64,000 nucleotides of DNA, taken from assembly GCA_024734495.1 (NCBI GenBank), contig JALMQS010000073.1, positions 2,551,805 through 2,615,804 of the forward strand. The letters are read 5' to 3'. Position 1 is the stretch's first letter. Each line of letters opens with the position of its first letter. Below are positions 10,217-21,143 of this stretch, piece after piece. The position numbers and the translations under genes are program-made. Source of the DNA: Forficula auricularia (Eukaryota > Arthropoda > Insecta > Dermaptera > Forficulidae). The notes below the pieces were generated by a model. The model did not search any database. It had not been told where the DNA came from and worked only from the letters and a program-made list of their open reading frames with translations.

Positions 10217-11371
10217 ATGCCGTCAATCGCAGAACTGTTGGAAGGAGCAGAGCAACAACCATTGGCACACTCGTCGGCGTTAAACAACCTCGACAACCAA
10301 CCAGATCAGGCCCAAATGGAGACGATATCATGTGAGTTGCAGGGCATTTCACAGCCCAATATTACACAGAATTTTTCACAACCTAGTCTCCCGCAAACAC
10401 AAAGTGTTATGGCACAAATAACGGCATTGTTTAAGGATTTAAAAAATGATATAAAAGATATGAATGGATCAATAAACTGCGTAAAAATCGATTTAGAAAA
10501 GAAAATGGATAGCAATATGAATATTTCAACTATTAACATGGCGGGTTTAAAGACTGAAATGAAGGAAATGGGTAAAGACCTAAAAAATCAAATAGATAGG
10601 CTGGAAGGTAAGGTAGACGGTTATGTTCGGGACATGGAACAAAGGAGAGGGGAGGTTGACGAGATAAAACTTGAACAGGAAAACCTCGTAAAACTATCCT
10701 TTCAGTCCCATGCTGTAGCAATTGAGATAAAGGGTCAAAATTATAGTGTTCCCGAGGTCCCGGTCCATTTTCAAGAGTCTTTTGCGGTGGCCCTTTGTGA
10801 AACCAGGACAACGAGTCTATCCCAACAACTGCTGCCTCTGGAGGATGTGCCTGAGCCCGCATCCTCTCTAGAGAGGCGACAGTTACATGAACTCTTAAAT
10901 GAGTTCCAGGATATATTTTCCCCCGAGCCTGGGTGTAAGAAGGGCTACCAACATGTGATTGAACTAACTGATGTAGTTCCTTTCAAGGCCAAAACCTACC
11001 CGATTCCCATAACCCTTCTAACTGATCGCGGAACTCAATTCACCTCTAAGAAATTTCATGATTTCACTGGTGAAATGGACACTGAATTGCGATTTGTCGC
11101 CATCCGCAATCAACAGGCCAACCCGGCTGAGCGTACCATGAAAGAGTTAAACCGGCCTTTTCGTGCTTATGTGCACCATAACCATCCAAAGGTACTGTCA
11201 TCATTAATTGACAAAGTTTGTCAAAAGTTCTTTCTACTGTATGACGGCCCGTTCCGAGTGGCTGAAATCAGCCCCGGGGGTACGTATGTATTGGAGACCA
11301 CCCGTGGTAAAAAGCAGGGTGTCTACAATATCCGGTTATTAAAACGATTCTACCCTCGCCCAGAGCAGTAA
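10217..11371 (+). CDS. Chimeric Gag-RT-integrase ORF of the LTR element
   Basis: A 384-codon open frame. Residues 1-~170 look like the N-terminal part of a Gag, with a coiled-coil-like Lys/Glu/Asp-rich segment at ~95-165; no CCHC knuckle is present. Residues ~215-260 match the N-terminal edge of a Gypsy-type reverse transcriptase (LLNEFQDIFS, then HVIEL and the YPIP turn). The frame then jumps straight into an integrase core (LLTDRGTQFTSKKF, about residues 263-280; NPAER, about 302-306). It finishes with the integrase C-terminus (YDGPFRVAEI, NIRLLKRFYP). The RT active site, RNase H, zinc finger and first catalytic Asp are deleted, yet both junctions keep the reading frame. It is either a fortunate deletion product or a retained structural protein; enzymatic activity is not expected. 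Confidence 0.85.
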   Translation: MPSIAELLEGAEQQPLAHSSALNNLDNQPDQAQMETISCELQGISQPNITQNFSQPSLPQTQSVMAQITALFKDLKNDIKDMNGSINCVKIDLEKKMDSNMNISTINMAGLKTEMKEMGKDLKNQIDRLEGKVDGYVRDMEQRRGEVDEIKLEQENLVKLSFQSHAVAIEIKGQNYSVPEVPVHFQESFAVALCETRTTSLSQQLLPLEDVPEPASSLERRQLHELLNEFQDIFSPEPGCKKGYQHVIELTDVVPFKAKTYPIPITLLTDRGTQFTSKKFHDFTGEMDTELRFVAIRNQQANPAERTMKELNRPFRAYVHHNHPKVLSSLIDKVCQKFFLLYDGPFRVAEISPGGTYVLETTRGKKQGVYNIRLLKRFYPRPEQ

Positions 11372-11599
11372 CCTCAAAGAAGGTTACAAACCACACGCTA
11401 ATTCAGTGTGGGGGCTTGCTCTAACGAATTCTATATTTTCTTCTTTTTCCCCCCCCCCTTTTTTTAAAAAATCCCACTATTTTTCATTATTTGTAAAATT
11501 TGTAAATAATTTTGTTTATTTTATATTTTTTTATTCTCTTATACTTTAGAGGTAATTCAATAGTCTGTCTGTCTCTTAATAAATTTTGTTAAAATTTAA

Positions 11600-11885
11600 C
11601 TAAGTCCTTTTTTGTTTAAAATTAGGAAATTCTAAAAATTTTCTTTCTATAAAGAAAAATCTTTAATATAATTAAGATTCAAAAAGTCAGTCTTTCTCTT
11701 TCTAAAGAAAAATAAAATTCGAATAAATATCTCATTGTCTGTCAAATTGATGAATTGTGTTATAATTTCATCAAGTCCTTTTTTATATGTAAAATTGAAA
11801 TTCTAAAAAATTCATTCTATTAAGAAAAATCCTTAATATAATTAAGATTTCAAAAGTCCGTATTTTTCTTCCTAAAGGAAAATAC
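11600..11885. repeat. Degenerate tandem repeat, ~176-bp period
   Basis: AAGTCCTTTTTT followed by AAATTCTAAAAA, AAGAAAAATC and TTAATATAATTAAGATT occurs from ~11,600 and again from ~11,776. About 1.6 units are visible, diverged by indels. Confidence 0.6.
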
Positions 11886-13650
11886 ATTTCAAGTAATTGT
11901 CTCTTTAACCTTCAAAAATAATTTTTTTAAGTTTTCTTAGTTGGAAAATTTAAAATAATATTATAATCTTCACTATAATATTTTGAAATTCTATAAAGTC
12001 TTGGATAATTCCAAAAAATTTCAATATAATAATGAATCTAATCCTTATCAGTAATAGATAATTTTCATTAATTAGTCATAAAGAGATAAGCCTAATCCTT
12101 GAATAATTAAAGTTTCAAGTTAAAAGAACAATTGAATTGGTTCTAATGTAAATTTATAATTAGTTAATTTCATTTTACTTACAAATAATTATAATTGTAT
12201 TTTGTTGACAATCTGTCAGTCTGTCCACAAAAATTGAATTATCTCATGTTATCCATTATTGCTAATAATTTCAAGTAAATTGCATAGGAATTATTAAGCC
12301 TATATTTTTTTGATAGATATTCTTCCGAACATAAGTTTTTTTATGGAAAAATTGTTAATTTCCAACCAGGTGTGTTAATGCACCAGAAAATCCCTAAATT
12401 GAATATTGGTTTCTAGAATCGTATAGGATTTCTCTCTGAAAAAGTAATCTCTATCTTGTGTGGTTCGTGCTCGTGCCCTCCGTTCACAAATGTCTGTTCG
12501 AGGTCATGTTTATTTGGTCGGTCTTTGTATCCTGGTTTATCTAAAAATGTTTTCCGCTCATTTTCTAACTCACGTTAAACCTGGGTAATTTTCCAATGGA
12601 TAATAATTCTTAATCTATACTATGCTTGGTATGGGTGCTGTTTATTCAAACTAGTCACGGTCTACCGACGACAAAACTTAGCCAGTCCAGTGTGGGTATT
12701 CTGCAAGCAAATTCGCAGGCTGATTGGCCATCCGACGGGGTTGTAGCCTTGAGTCGCCTGAAGGCAAGCGGGCAAAGTCCCATGGAGTAAAATAAGCCTA
12801 TAGATAATGTTCTGCACTTTATCAAAATGTTTTCATTTCTATATTTACTTTATTAATCAATTGCCGAAGTAAAATTTATTCAATTCTGAAAACAGATATC
12901 AAATGATATAAAAAAATATTTGGTCAGTTGCTATGGGGACCACTAGTATATTTTATACTAGTAAAATTTTTTATTTACATCGAAGTTAACTATATCCAAA
13001 GGTACCATAATATTGTTCCGTAGTAAGGCTGTGTGAACTACTGAACAGAAGTATTTACTGTTAGTAAACAAACCAAAGGTGTGTTAATCGAATGATTAGG
13101 TTCATTCATTTTCTTATATGGAGAATGCCCATCTAATTTTTTATTGGACAATTCTTTGATAAAGTCTAGATTCCATTATCTAAAAATAAAGGGTAGAATC
13201 CCGTTAGGGACATTTTTTTATTTAATTGTTTACAATTGAAATTTAAAACGATAATGGTTAGATATCCGCCGTTAGCCAATTATTCTATTAGTAATCAATA
13301 TTAAATTTCTATAGTTCAATTTTTTTATGGATGTTCAAATATTTCAAAACATTTAGTTTTGATTAAGGAAATCTCCTTAACAAGAATTTATTTGAGAATT
13401 CTTCTTGCATTGTTTTGTAATTACGAATTATTTTATAATTAAATGATCCAATGCGTCCACCTTAAATACATTATTCTATTAATAACAAATGCAATCTACA
13501 ACAGCCTAGTCTAGCTATTTTCGTGAATTTCCGAGTATATAGGAGCATTTATGATAGTAAATAACTTCCCGCTCATTATTCTATGTTTATATAGGCAGTT
13601 TTGATATATTCCCAAACAAGTCCAATTTGTTTATTGAATGCATAACAAGT

Positions 13651-13705
13651 AAAGGTCAGCATAGTTGCCTTCCAAGCAGTTGGTACGGGTTCAAATCCCG
13701 CCAAA
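13651..13705 (+). tRNA. tRNA-Gly(TCC)-like fragment (pseudo-tRNA)
   Basis: AGCATAGTTGCCTTCCAAGC is the D-arm/anticodon-arm block of eukaryotic tRNA-Gly with anticodon TCC. It is followed by GGGTTCAAATCCC, a plausible T-arm. The acceptor stem and 5' half of the D-arm are missing, so this is a fragment or a tRNA-derived repeat inside the LTR element, not a working gene. Confidence 0.6.
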
Positions 13706-14505
13706 ATGAGATGCATTTGTCAACAAACATTCTTGCAATCCTTTTTCTATAGTAGTCTATTTTATTGAAAGTCTCTTTCAAATATTTTTTGTATAACTAC
13801 ATTTAGACAGTCGTTCCAAGGGAACAAACAAACTAAGGGTTAATAGTCATATCAAATAATTTAAATCCTGTGGCCTGTTAACTGTGAATAAAAGATCTGT
13901 GTTGGGAAGTGAAATGTTTTGCAGCCTCACGAAGGTTCTCTAAACTTTATAAGGCTCTATAATCTGAAAGCCATGGTTGTGTTGTTTATTATTTTTGATC
14001 AATCAAAGAATTCAAGGACGGATGGTCGCTATTAATTACGCGTATTTTAATTCTTTAATTTAATGATTATTTTGATTAAATATTTTTACATTAATTTTTC
14101 ACTAATTTTTTTATAGTTTTTATTTTATTAATCGCAAAGAGAAAGAGCAAAGGTGAGATAATGTGTTGAGGTTGCTGGTTATTGGCGAGTCGATGTTGTG
14201 GAAGCGGGCGGTCTAAATTCTGCCATGCTTTAATGGTTTAATATTGTAAGTTGAGTATAATTGTTTTTTTTATAAATATTTAATTTTTTTGTTTTCAGTC
14301 AAGGTCATTAATGGTCCAGTTTAAAGAATGTAGAGCACTGTTGAGTGTTCATCCTGCGTGATTTTTGGAGTGGAACTGGAATTTGAAGCCAGTTTAAAAG
14401 GACGTTCCGCTATGGTCGTGGGTCATTGGCGTGTGTGTGGGACCGGAGATTCGTTGTTGTCAATTCCCCCCCCCTTTTTTTTGCTGTGTGGAAGATGGAG
14501 AAAAG

Positions 14506-14628
14506 AGGCCTAAGAGCCTAGTTATTGGCGGCTAAGTCCGCAGGGCATAGACCCTATTGAGTGTAGTGAAGAAGGCCTAAGAGCCTAGTTATTGGCGGCT
14601 AAGTCCGCAGGGCATAGACCCTATTGAG
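14506..14628 (+). repeat. Tandem duplication, 56-bp identical units
   Basis: 14,506-14,561 and 14,573-14,628 are identical (AGGCCTAAGAGCCTAG through ACCCTATTGAG), with an 11-bp spacer and a 67-bp period. It contains small palindromes (AGGCCTAAGAGCCT; GCGGCTAAGTCCGC). Confidence 0.85.
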
Positions 14629-15236
14629 GAATGAGCTGACTGCAATCCCACCGGGACGAGTTCTGGAGAAATGGGAGGCGGGCCATTCACTCTGAGCAGT
14701 GGAGGAGGCTTTAAAGCCTCGTAAATTATATTAAATTTTGTGCCCAATTGGAGGCGTTGTGGTTGGCCACCCCGACAGCTGTATCCAGCTGTCTAGCATC
14801 CACTCTGGTTCTGATTTGGCAGCGGCTCGTTTTGAGGACATGCTAGTGTCCGCCCTGTAGGCTTCAGAGACCACAGGGTAGGGCTGTGCGCTCTTAACAG
14901 CCATCCCGAATTCCCTTTTTGTTTGACAATGAATCTTTGCTCCCACGTCTTGGCCGTGGCGGGCGCTCGTTGTGGTGCGTCTGGCCCATACTGGTGGATC
15001 TGGAAAGTTCCGTTCCGATTTGAAACCAGTCATGTCCATTCAACACCTATACATTCATTGATATTTTTTTGTTTTTTATTTTAACGTAGCTTCAGTACAG
15101 TAGATTTTCTTATGTATCAATATTATTCCATGAAAGGAGGCATTTGAATGCTGTCTGAAGGCTAACTGAAGCCATTAAAATTGTCGCTACTTAATTCTGT
15201 GAGTGGCTCCAGTTTTAATGTTTCCGGCCGGGGGGA

Positions 15237-15752
15237 TGTAATGAAATAAGCACCCCTTGGCCCTTATATTCATAATCGGCATATAGCTTGCCAGGTTTGT
15301 TTTATTGTTTCTTTTAGTAGGTGCAGTTGGCAGTCTGTCATTGCTCCCCGCCCCGTTGCTATCATGAGTTGCGCGTGGAAGGCTATCTCGACTGGCGGAG
15401 TCAGTCAGCCGGAGGCACGCTAGCGGACACAAACTCTATGACTCAGCTGATGCACGCTGTCCACCATTATTGTTCACTTTCTTTGTTAATTAAACTTATA
15501 TTAAATTCAGTCACTTTACACACACACAGTTTCAACTTGTTTCAATCGCTGTTTTCATTGTCTTCTTTACTTATATACATAATTATTCTATTAATACACT
15601 TTGTACAAATTGATTATTCTTCTTTACATAAATTAAAATCTTTTCTTTCAAAACTTCTATCTTTTATTCCAGAGTGCTAAATATACCATTACACAATAAA
15701 ATCCTAATTTGGGCCTCACCCAGATTTAACATAAGTAGGTTAAATCGCCACA
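15237..15752 (+). repeat. 3' LTR
   Basis: 516 bp, same ends and length as the 5' LTR with one visible substitution. It is preceded by the G-rich polypurine tract and followed by the TAAT duplication. Confidence 0.93.
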
Positions 15753-15855
15753 TAATAAACCATTTTTAAATATTTAACTTGAATACGGCCTTTATTAATC
15801 TTTTAAATATTGCGGCTATTAAAGAGGAGCATCTGTTGCTGGTGATATTTTGGAT

Positions 15856-17319
15856 CAGGGCTGTCCGACCCGTGTCCGGCGGGCCGCATGCGGCTCAGCA
15901 CTGCAATGACTGTGGCCCAACATAAAATCACAAATTTCTTTAAAACATTGATATTTATATGTAGAGATATTTAGTAAATATGAATGTACATTATGTACAA
16001 TATGTGAACCTTTTTCAAGAATAAAATTAACTAAAAGCAAAATTATAAGCTCAGTTGTATAAGATAAAAAAAAATAATGAAGTTTCGAATATTTAAAAAT
16101 TCTTCTTCTTCTCATATATTTTAATGTTCTAAAATATTTATTATTTCAGTAATTTATATGCCACAACACTAACCAAGTCTATAATTATCATTCTAGTACA
16201 AGGAGACAAAAGGAATTGGGGTTTTCTAGAACAATCACAATTAATTGATAATTTCTCTCTTGGATTAAAAGTTGTCAGGACTTGTCTTTTAGATCTTTGC
16301 ACGTTTTTACTTGTCATTAGATAATCGATAGTCAGGGATTATTATATCCGTGATCCTTTTCAAAAATAAATTATCATTCTTCATTTCTTTAATCCCATTC
16401 GATTTAGGGCTGTCCAACCCGTGGTCCAATATAAAGCCATAAAATTCCTTAAAAAATTGAGATTTATATGTAGATACTGGAAAACACACAACAATTTGTC
16501 CTGATGTTTTTTTTTTCTAAAATAATAAATCTGGAAATCTACTGGGAAGTTTTCGAAAAATAAAAGTGCTAATTTTAAATTTTGAATCTGGAACTAGATT
16601 TCAAGATTTCCGAAAAAATATTCATCATTTTGGCCTATTTTCAACACCCTTTTCATTAAAAATAAATTTTCTACTTTAAACTTTTTGATTGAATTTTCTA
16701 GAAGAACAATTAGATACCGATCAAAAAGAAAAATTGAATATTTTTTCTGTTTATTAGAATTTTATATTAATTATCTCCCAGGAAACAATTTAAACAAATA
16801 CTGATATATATTACTTTTTGCAAGTATGTAGGTATGTGAATTGGATGATGGAAGGAGGGGATTATATAAGAGAGGAACCAATCGACTTGATTGGGGAATA
16901 GTGGAATTGAAATAATTATCGGAAAAGAGGTTTTTTTATCTAATTAGATTTTTCCTCTTATTAAAAACAAGGACTAAAGATGAATAAGGACACTCGATAG
17001 TGGAGAAGTAATCTCCGGAATCGAAGCAAAAATACAATGTATACATTAATTAATGTAAAATAATTGGTTTAATAAAATTTATAAAAAAAAATGTAGGTAT
17101 GTATTTACATATACAAGAATCTATTTTCAAGTATAAAATATATGAAAAGTAAAATTAGAAGCTCACTATGAGCTAAAAAATAATAAAGTTCTTATTTCTA
17201 CTTTATTAAATATCTTTTTTGAATAATGAATATCAATAGAATTATAATATTTTATCCTCGGTCGGAGACAATTTTTTTTCAAATGTGGCCCGTGTAAGCT
17301 AAAAAGTTGGACACCCCTA
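15856..17319. mobile_element. Non-autonomous hAT-type element (composite)
   Basis: The left end CAGGGCTGTCC and the right end GGACACCCCTA are inverted repeats of the hAT type. They are flanked by a perfect 8-bp duplication TTTTGGAT (15,848-15,855 and 17,320-17,327). A second left-end-like sequence (GGGCTGTCCAACCCGTGG) lies inside near 16,406. Blocks near 16,010-16,080 recur diverged near 17,120-17,230, so one copy seems to have landed in another. 16,850-17,080 also matches 35,320-35,520, a further repeat. No transposase frame survives. Confidence 0.85.
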
Positions 17320-17327
17320 TTTTGGAT

Positions 17328-17696
17328 AATAGAAAAAGATTATTTTTTTGGAATAGCGAGACAGTCTGGAAACATACCTATTTCCCGTCAGTCGTGGATG
17401 AGCTCATTTCACTTGATAATGATCAGAAAGATAGTGATCGAAATTTTCTGTAATTTATTCAAACACTTCCCAATTAATCACGTCACCTCAATTTTGAATA
17501 TTATTTTTTCTTTGCCCTGGGGCGTAATCGCACTCTTTAAAAGAATCTCGGATACGCGTAAAATCCTGGATTCGATCTCTAGCTAATAATCCTTTTGTTT
17601 ATAATGTAAAATTTTATCTTATTCTATAATTTATTTGTATATGATTTATTAAAATTCCACCCCTTCTTTTTTAAGGCTTGCATAATGTACATTTTT
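17328..17696. other. No gene recognised
   Basis: A 62-codon frame (17,398-17,586) has no domain. CTGGATTCGATCTCTAGC near 17,566 has a B-box-like core and might be a tRNA-derived remnant; this is weak. Confidence 0.3.
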
Positions 17697-17874
17697 AACC
17701 GACGTCATTAAAGGAGGAGGTTCTCTATTCGACTGATTTTTTTATTTTTTTTTTTTGTGCCTATGTTACCTCATATCTCCGCCAATTGTGGACCGATTTT
17801 GAAAAAAAAATTGCATTGGGTTCAGCCTACCTTCCGAATGGTCCCATTTTTTTCATAGGTATTAGACCTTTTTT

Positions 17875-19628
17875 CAATTATTAGTCTATTAGACTAATAA
17901 TAGAAAGGGCTTTTATCAGGGAAGAATCTGTCTACATCGGATTCATAGACCTAGAAAAAGCATTCGATAACGTCAATTGGGAAATTATGTTTAAAATATT
18001 AAAACAGGCAGGAATAAAATTCAGGGAGAGAAGACTAATCTACAATCTATATCAAAACCAGACGGCAATTATAAATATTGGAAATGAGCAAAGAGAAGCC
18101 AAAATAAAATAAACTGCAACGGATCGTTGCTAAACTTTATCCAAATTCATTTGAAATATTAATATGTTCTAGAGTAAAGTACTTTAAAATATAATATGAC
18201 TAAAAACTTTATTTAACCTTTTTTGTGGTTCCCAAGGTACTTAATTAGGATATTAAATTTCATCAAAATTGGTTAAGTCATTTTCAAGATATTTAGAAAA
18301 AACTAAAAAGTACTGAAATAAAGTACTAATGTTTGTGGACCGATATGTACCAAAAACTAATCAGCGCTTCATTTTGTTAAAATACTGGTAGGTTTTCAAT
18401 TTCAATTCATTCGGTGCAACGGTGTGGAAAAATTCGTGGACGAAAAAAACGATAACACACACACATCCATCCATCCATCCATCCGCACGCACTTCCAAAA
18501 AAATGGCACTTTTTGGCCTCTCGGCGAGATCCCAGGTAATTTTTGGCAAAACCGTCACGTGCTAAAATTCAATCTCATTGAATACTTCAATTTGTGACCT
18601 TAATTGAGTCCATGGGTTCCGTAGTCTTTACCTGAGGACCCTTTGAAGTCGCGCTTGCCGCGAGAGCGATTCCAATACTTTCTCCCATGCTTCGCATTGG
18701 ATAAAGTAAAAAGGTGTAAGACAAGGATGTGTGCTGTCACCCATGATTTTCAACTTATACATAGAAGAAGCGATTAAAGAATTCAAAGACAAAATTGATA
18801 CAGGTATCGAAATCCAAGGTCAAAAGATCGCTATGTTAAGATTTGCCGATGACATTGCCCTTCTAGGAAGGAATAAAAAAGAATTAGAGGACGCTCTGGA
18901 TGGAATTTACGAAATCCTAATAGAAGAAATCAAAATGAAAATAAACAAGAATAAAACCAAGGTCCTAGTATGTACAAAAAAAGAACAAACGAGACAGGAA
19001 TGCATCAAAATTAACCAAGAAAACTAGAAGGAGTTAAGGAATTCCGCTACCTAGGAAGTAAAATAACATGGGATGGGAGGAGCGAAAACGAAATTAAATC
19101 AAGAATTTCCCAAGCAAAAATGGGGTTTAATTCAATACAAAAACTACTATGCTCCTCCTCAATCAGCTTAGAAACCAGAAGTTGCTATTCAAGACATATG
19201 TATCGAGCATAGCCATGTACGGGTGTGAAACCTGGACAATTAGAAAAGCGGAGAGAAAGAGATTAGAGGCTTTCGAAATGTAGTGCTACAGAAGAATGAT
19301 GAATATCAAATGGATGGATAAAATTACAAATGAAGAAGTTCTTGGAAGAATCGGAGAAAGAAGAACCTTGTGGAAGAGTCTGAAGAAGAGAAGAGGTCAG
19401 ATGATGGGGCACACACTGAGACATGGGGGACTGCTTAGGGATATCTTGGAGGGGGAGGTGGAAAGAAAAGGGGAAGGGGAAGACCCAGATTAGAATATTT
19501 CAACCAAATAATTGTGGATATGGGATGCCAGTCATTTAGAGAGGTCAAACAGCTGGCGGGGGACAGAGTCGAGTGGAGACGCATTGTTGCATCAAACCAG
19601 TCTTAGGACTGTATACTCAATGATGATG
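17875..19628 (+). mobile_element. 5'-truncated APE-type LINE, copy 1
   Basis: Broken RT sequence: FIDLEKAFDNVNWEIMFK (~17,945), then after an insertion GVRQGCVLSPMIFNLYIEE and the catalytic FADDIALLGR at ~18,842-18,871. The tail has MMGHTLRHGGLLRDILEGEV and an arginine-rich stretch. It ends in CAATGATGATG and is flanked by the duplication AGACCTTTTTT (17,864-17,874 and 19,629-19,639). Endonuclease and 5' RT are absent, with stops and frameshifts after FRYLGSKI. The RT style suggests an RTE-like or related clade; not firmly assigned. The 5' junction holds the palindrome TTATTAGTCTATTAGACTAA. Confidence 0.88.
18108..18708. mobile_element. ~600-bp insertion inside LINE copy 1
   Basis: It separates the RT blocks NIGNEQREAKIK and KGVRQGCVLSP, which are contiguous in related RTs. 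AACTTTATCCAA near 18,132 and its inverse TTGGATAAAGT near 18,697 could be terminal repeats, with a GCAACGGATCGTTGC hairpin at the left edge. A TCCA microsatellite lies at 18,466-18,483. The right part resembles 43,494-43,600 in inverted orientation (GGTAAAGACTA.GGAACCCATGG). The exact duplication is hidden by A-runs. Confidence 0.65.
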
Positions 19629-20285
19629 AGACCTTTTTTGTTAGGTTTGCTCATGCATAACTTCTTTGTTTATGAACCGATTTCGATGATTCTTTTTTTA
19701 TTGGAAAGGGGGTATCTTAGGGATAGTGCCATATTAATTTGGTCAAGTTCTGATGATATGATCACTATTAATAACATCACTAAATAGAGAAAAATAAAAA
19801 TAATTTTTAAGAAAAAAATAAAACCGACTTCAAAAAATTAAATGCAACAAATAAAATACACTAAAAGGTATAAAATAATTATTAACTTATTTAGTTACAA
19901 CTAAACTACGAAATATTAACATGAAATTACTTTTTTATGTCGGTGCCAAACATATACCTTTTATGAATCGCATTGGCACCGAGTAGAAAAAGTAATTTCA
20001 TGTTAATATTTCGTAGTTTAGTTGTAACTAAATAAGTTAATAATTGTTTTATACCTTTTAGTGTATTTTATTTGTTGCATTTAATTTTTTGAAGTCGGTT
20101 TTATTTTTTTCTTAAATTTTTTTTTTATCATATTCATTGTTTCAAGAGTGCGTCATATTTTTTCTGTTTTTTTATCATATCACACCATACTTCTCAAAAG
20201 TATCTTGGCGTCCTATTGGATTTAATAGCTAATTGGGTCGCTCACACGAATATGACCAGAGAAAAAGCCGCTTCCATTCATTTTT

Positions 20286-21143
20286 AACCGACTTCAAAAA
20301 AGGAGGAGGTTCTCTATTCGACTGAATTTTTTTTTTTTTTTTTTTTTTTTGTGTCTATGTTACCTCATATCTCTGCCAATTGTGAACCGATTTTGAAATT
20401 TTTTTTGCATTGGGTTCAGTCTAGTTTCCGATTGGTCCCGTTTTTTTTATTGGTATTAGACCTTTTATGTTAGGTTTGTTCGGGCCTAACTTCTTTGTTT
20501 ATGAACCGATTTCGATGATTCTTTGTTATTGGAAAGGGGGTATCTTAGGGATGGTGCCATATTAATTTGGTCAAGTTCTGATATGATCAACGACGAAATA
20601 ACGTAAATCTACAATTCTTATCAGCAAATAATCGAAATTATTCACTAAAAAGAGAAAAATAAAAATAATTTTAATTATTTATCTTCCATATGACATATAA
20701 AAACATATCCCTATTCACATATAAAAAAATCATTTTTATAAAAATAAAAATAAAACCGACTTCAAAAAACTTAAATGCAACAAATAAAATAATAATAACT
20801 TAAAAATAAAACAAAATCCACTAAAAGGTATAAAATAATTATCTTATTTAGTTACAACTAAACTACGAAATATCAACATGAAATTACTTTTTGAAGTCGG
20901 TGCCAAACATATACATTTTATGAATCGCACTTGACGGATCTTACTTAGTACGTTTGGCGGGTACGCTCGTTTATAGGTATAGTTTGTTTGGCACCGACTT
21001 CAAAAAGTGATTTCATGTTAATATTTCGTCATTTAGTTGTAACTAAATAAGATAATTATTTTATACCTTTTAGTGAATTTTATTTTATTTTTAAGTTATT
21101 TTTATTTTATTTGTTGCATTTAAGTTTTTTGAAGTCGGTTTTA
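20286..21143 (+). mobile_element. ACCGACTTC foldback element, copy B (uninterrupted)
   Basis: The cleanest copy. AACCGACTTCAAAAAAGGAGG start, T-rich tract, middle block (ATTGGAAAGGGGGTATC), then foldback arms 20,754-20,904 and 20,988-21,143. Arms end inward in GAAGTCGGTGCC and GGCACCGACTTC around an ~80-bp unique loop. The ACCGACTTC word therefore occurs at five positions: element start, both ends of each arm. No ORF. Confidence 0.78.

Larger units (their letters stand above)
11372..15236. other. Noncoding interior of the LTR element
   Basis: About 3.9 kb with no convincing ORF. 11,400-12,400 is AT-rich and partly tandemly repeated. 12,450-12,790 and 14,140-15,040 are GC-richer and could be captured host DNA or untranslated structure. 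The minus frame 14,731-15,039 (102 codons) has no recognisable domain, so I do not call it a gene. Confidence 0.6.
9529..15752 (+). mobile_element. Young, internally deleted Gypsy-type LTR retrotransposon
   Basis: Two 516-bp direct repeats (9529-10044 and 15237-15752) begin TG and end CA. They are flanked by the 4-bp duplication TAAT (9525-9528 and 15753-15756). I find one difference between the LTRs (T at 9639, C at 15347), so the insertion is recent. A TGG-starting primer-binding site follows the 5' LTR, and a G-run (15226-15236) forms the polypurine tract. The 5.2-kb interior has one ORF, a fusion of Gag, RT and integrase pieces, then ~3.9 kb without coding capacity. Protease, most of RT, RNase H and the first catalytic integrase Asp are missing, so it must depend on a helper. 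Confidence 0.93.
17697..20105 (+). mobile_element. ACCGACTTC foldback element, copy A (interrupted)
   Basis: Starts AACCGACGTCATTAAAGGAGG and ends in GAAGTCGGTTTTA. The 3' part is a foldback: arms 19,819-19,950 and 19,975-20,105, with short inner GGTGCC-type motifs around a ~25-bp loop. A LINE with an 11-bp duplication splits the 5' part; without it the element is about 650 bp. Copies B and C share start, middle (ATTGGAAAGGGG, TTAATTTGG) and foldback. No ORF belongs to the element itself. Confidence 0.75.

Noticed and set aside
10306..10862. Minus-strand ORFs of 77 and 109 codons
   Set aside because: Antisense to the chimeric Gag-RT-integrase frame; no domain.
14731..15039. 102-codon minus-strand ORF in a GC-richer patch
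   Set aside because: No recognisable domain, and the patch has no supporting codon pattern or relatives visible here.
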